A stretch of DNA of 8,977 nt from Prolixibacteraceae bacterium. Its GTDB lineage: Bacteria > Bacteroidota > Bacteroidia > Bacteroidales > Prolixibacteraceae. The stretch is taken from positions 1-8,977 of the forward strand of contig JAGYOI010000037.1 of the NCBI GenBank assembly GCA_018399395.1, read 5' to 3'. A program made the position numbers and the translations under genes. Below are positions 7,255 through 8,977 of this stretch, in pieces; the stretch's first letter is position 1; each line of letters starts with the position of its first letter. The notes beneath the pieces were generated by a model. That model worked only from the letters and a program-made list of their open reading frames with translations, did not search any database and was not told where the DNA came from.

Positions 7255-8496
7255 TTATTTACAAGGTAAAGAAAAAACAAAAGTACTGCCTTTACCTAAT
7301 TCACTTTTAACCCAAATTTCCCCACCATGCTTTTCTACAAATTCCTTACATAATATAAGGCCTAATCCTGAACCTTTTTCATCGGCTGTTCCGGCGGTTG
7401 TAATATTAGTGTCAAATTCAAATAATTCATTCCGGATTCTTTCATTGATTCCAACACCGTTATCAGAAACCGAAATTTCGGTGTTGTTTCTATTTTGTAC
7501 TGCTAAAATAGATATTTCGCCATTTAAGTGCGTGTATTTTACCGCATTGGAAATAAGATTCCGCAAAATTGTTTTCAACATATTAACATCGGCATATACC
7601 TCTATATCATCTGCTTGATTATAATTTAATGATATATTTTTAATATTTGCATTAGATTTTGACACTTCTATTATTTCGCTGATAATTGCAGATATATTTG
7701 ATTTTTTCGGTTTATATATATTTTTCCCGGTTTGTGATTTTGCCCAGTCCAGCAAATTATTAAGTAAAACAAGGGTGTTTTTTGCTGATGAATTAATAAC
7801 GCTCAGGTACTTTTCAGATTCAGCAACTTCAAAATCTTTAATGTTTTCAATCAACAATTCCGATAATCCCAAAATAGAATTAAACGGACTTCTTAAATCA
7901 TGTGCAATTATTGATAACAGTTTGTCTTTGGTAGAGTTGAGTTCTCTTAACTGACGATCTTGTTCTTTAAGCTGTAGTTCAGCTTTTTTTCGTTCTGATA
8001 TATCTCTCGACACACCGTGGTAACCAGAAATTTGGCCATAACGGTCATAAAATGCGGTTGCAGTGGCTTCCACCCATACCCAACTGCCATCCTTGCAAAG
8101 CTCCTCCAACTCATAAATCACCGGAGCTGATTTTATTCCTCTGCTCAGGTCAATCATACGTTTTTCATTTGCCTCTTTGAGCATTTTAATACCTTCAGGT
8201 TTTAAAATTGTAAATAGGGATTTGCCAATGACTTCTTCTCTTTTGAAACCTCTTACCCTTTCATCGGCCGGACTTATATAAGTTAAAATAAAATTACTAT
8301 CCAAGTGCCAGATTATATCGCTCGAGTTTTCAGTTATAACCCTGAATTTCTCCTCGCTTTTCTGCAACTCCCTATTTTTAAGATTTATACTTTCTGTTTG
8401 TTTTTTTATTTGCAAACGAAGAAACCAAGCCCATACAAAAGCAATGACAGATAAAAATATTACTATGATAAGTACAATCCAAATATTTATTGCCAT
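7255..8496 (-). CDS. membrane-anchored PAS-domain sensor histidine kinase
   Basis: This is a two-component sensor kinase of 413 residues. One transmembrane helix (about 5-26) is followed by basic residues, so the rest is cytoplasmic and there is no periplasmic sensor domain. A short coiled stretch (33-50) leads to a PAS domain at about 48-170, ending in a PAC-type segment (GYHGVSRDISERKKAE). The HisKA dimerisation domain carries the phosphorylated His199 in IIAHDLRSPF. The ATPase domain is complete: N box LRNLISNAVKYT (311-322, Asn313 and Asn317), G1 box DNGVGI (345-350) and G2 box GSGLGL (375-380). All catalytic motifs are intact, so it should be active. No response regulator lies in the window, so it is an orphan or partners with a distant gene. 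The PAS ligand cannot be told. The gene looks AT-richer than the adjacent CDF gene. Confidence 0.93.
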   Translation of the reverse strand: MAINIWIVLIIVIFLSVIAFVWAWFLRLQIKKQTESINLKNRELQKSEEKFRVITENSSDIIWHLDSNFILTYISPADERVRGFKREEVIGKSLFTILKPEGIKMLKEANEKRMIDLSRGIKSAPVIYELEELCKDGSWVWVEATATAFYDRYGQISGYHGVSRDISERKKAELQLKEQDRQLRELNSTKDKLLSIIAHDLRSPFNSILGLSELLIENIKDFEVAESEKYLSVINSSAKNTLVLLNNLLDWAKSQTGKNIYKPKKSNISAIISEIIEVSKSNANIKNISLNYNQADDIEVYADVNMLKTILRNLISNAVKYTHLNGEISILAVQNRNNTEISVSDNGVGINERIRNELFEFDTNITTAGTADEKGSGLGLILCKEFVEKHGGEIWVKSELGKGSTFVFSLPCK

Positions 8497-8596
8497 TTAA
8501 AATTCATTTTGGTTATTGACTTTGTTAAGTTAGGTTATTCTGAGAAGTTAACATGTTATTTTCATGTTTTTTTTACATATTTATAATTTCAGACGA

Positions 8597-8671
8597 ATGA
8601 AAACCGAATTTGAGAAAATGCGAAACGGGGAGCGCAGGCAGGGACGGTGTGTACCTGAAGCCTCAATTTAA
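8597..8671 (+). pseudogene. possible 5' fragment of a sugar O-acetyltransferase gene
   Basis: A 24-residue ORF begins MKTEFEKMRNGE, which resembles the N-terminal Mac segment (EKMxxGE type) of maltose/galactoside O-acetyltransferases. After that point the likeness is lost, and the frame ends at TAA 8669-8671. No hexapeptide-repeat acyltransferase body follows on the plus strand; the next gene runs the other way and its last nine bases overlap this ORF. The reading is that a gene start was left behind after a deletion or insertion. The match is short and could be chance. The rest of 8497-8662 is AT-rich and shows no other gene. Confidence 0.3.
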
Positions 8672-8977
8672 TTCAAAGCTATAGTTATAATCAATCAGGT
8701 TTCTTTCTGCATGATTCTCGATCCATGCTTTTTCTTTATGACTGATTTCAATTATTTCATTGGTCGATGTATTTTTAAATCGTTCCGCAACCAAATCTAA
8801 TATATGCAATTCGTCTTCTGTAAACAATTCCTTGTTGAAACGCTTATTCTGATTTGGCTTAAATTGCTCACCCGTACCACCATCGGCAAAATTGGTATAA
8901 TGAATATCCAACTCATCTTTATTGGCTAAGTATTCAAAAATGCTGTTAAAATTATTTGGTACAGGCCCCATTGGAAT
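8663..8977 (-). CDS. SocA/Panacea antitoxin-domain (DUF4065-like) protein, N-terminus cut by the window edge
   Basis: The frame is open to the right edge: two codons (Ile-Pro) precede the first visible Met, so the gene starts outside the window and only its last 104 codons are present. The fragment opens with GPVPNNFNSIFEYL, the GPVP element characteristic of SocA/Panacea domains. It continues with GEQFKPNQNKRFNKELFTEDE and ends with SHKEKAWIENHAERNLIDY; the S/T-H-x-E-x-A-W element is also typical of this family. Proteins with this domain are known as antitoxins or proteolytic adaptors (SocA delivers the SocB toxin to ClpXP in Caulobacter), often with an added N-terminal DNA-binding domain that would be off the edge here. 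No toxin gene lies downstream in the 166 bases before the kinase; any partner would be upstream, outside the window. Family assignment is from remembered motifs. Confidence 0.7.
   Translation of the reverse strand: MPMGPVPNNFNSIFEYLANKDELDIHYTNFADGGTGEQFKPNQNKRFNKELFTEDELHILDLVAERFKNTSTNEIIEISHKEKAWIENHAERNLIDYNYSFELN

Noticed and set aside
7232..7618. Plus-strand open frame antisense to the kinase
   Set aside because: It overlaps the ATPase domain coding sequence of the kinase and has no recognisable features.
8550..8574. Small hairpin AACATG/CATGTT followed by a T run, possible plus-strand terminator
   Set aside because: The six-pair AT-rich stem is weak, and no plus-strand gene lies upstream for it to terminate; the kinase on that side is on the minus strand.

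Overview
The window looks like chromosomal DNA of a Bacteroidota bacterium, probably a marine or sediment member of the Marinilabiliales/Prolixibacteraceae type. The grounds are AT-rich intergenic DNA, no clear Shine-Dalgarno sequences before the starts, one good match to the Bacteroidota -7 box (TAnnTTTG), and the kinds of protein encoded. Genus is not resolved from sequence alone.

Layout. Bases 154-2712 (+) encode a complete adenosylcobalamin-dependent (class II) ribonucleotide reductase, NrdJ, ending in a strong hairpin terminator. Convergent to it, 2773-4572 (-) encodes a 599-residue sodium:solute symporter of unknown substrate. Divergent from the symporter, 4786-5367 (+) encodes an iron-type superoxide dismutase with all four metal ligands, followed by a hairpin with a T tract that resembles a dispersed palindromic repeat. 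At 5583-6179 (-) is a short DUF2891-family protein that keeps the family's N-terminal and C-terminal signatures but appears to lack the middle of the domain. Divergent from it, 6266-7198 (+) encodes a zinc-type cation diffusion facilitator. Convergent with that, 7255-8496 (-) encodes an orphan membrane-anchored PAS sensor histidine kinase. The right edge (8663-8977, -) holds the C-terminal part of a SocA/Panacea-type antitoxin-domain protein cut by the window end. Between the last two is a tiny ORF that resembles the start of a sugar O-acetyltransferase.

How the genes relate. Neighbours mostly alternate in strand, so nearly every gene appears to be its own transcription unit and there is no obvious multi-gene operon. 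A class II reductase works with or without oxygen, and Fe-SOD protects against superoxide, so the pair fits a facultative or oxygen-tolerant anaerobe. The CDF exporter adds metal homeostasis. The kinase has no response regulator in view.

I see no convincing new multi-gene system. The points most worth checking are the internally shortened DUF2891 gene, the palindromic element after sodB, the possible acetyltransferase fragment, and the edge-truncated antitoxin-like gene without a visible toxin on its downstream side. There are no tRNA, rRNA, CRISPR or transposase features.
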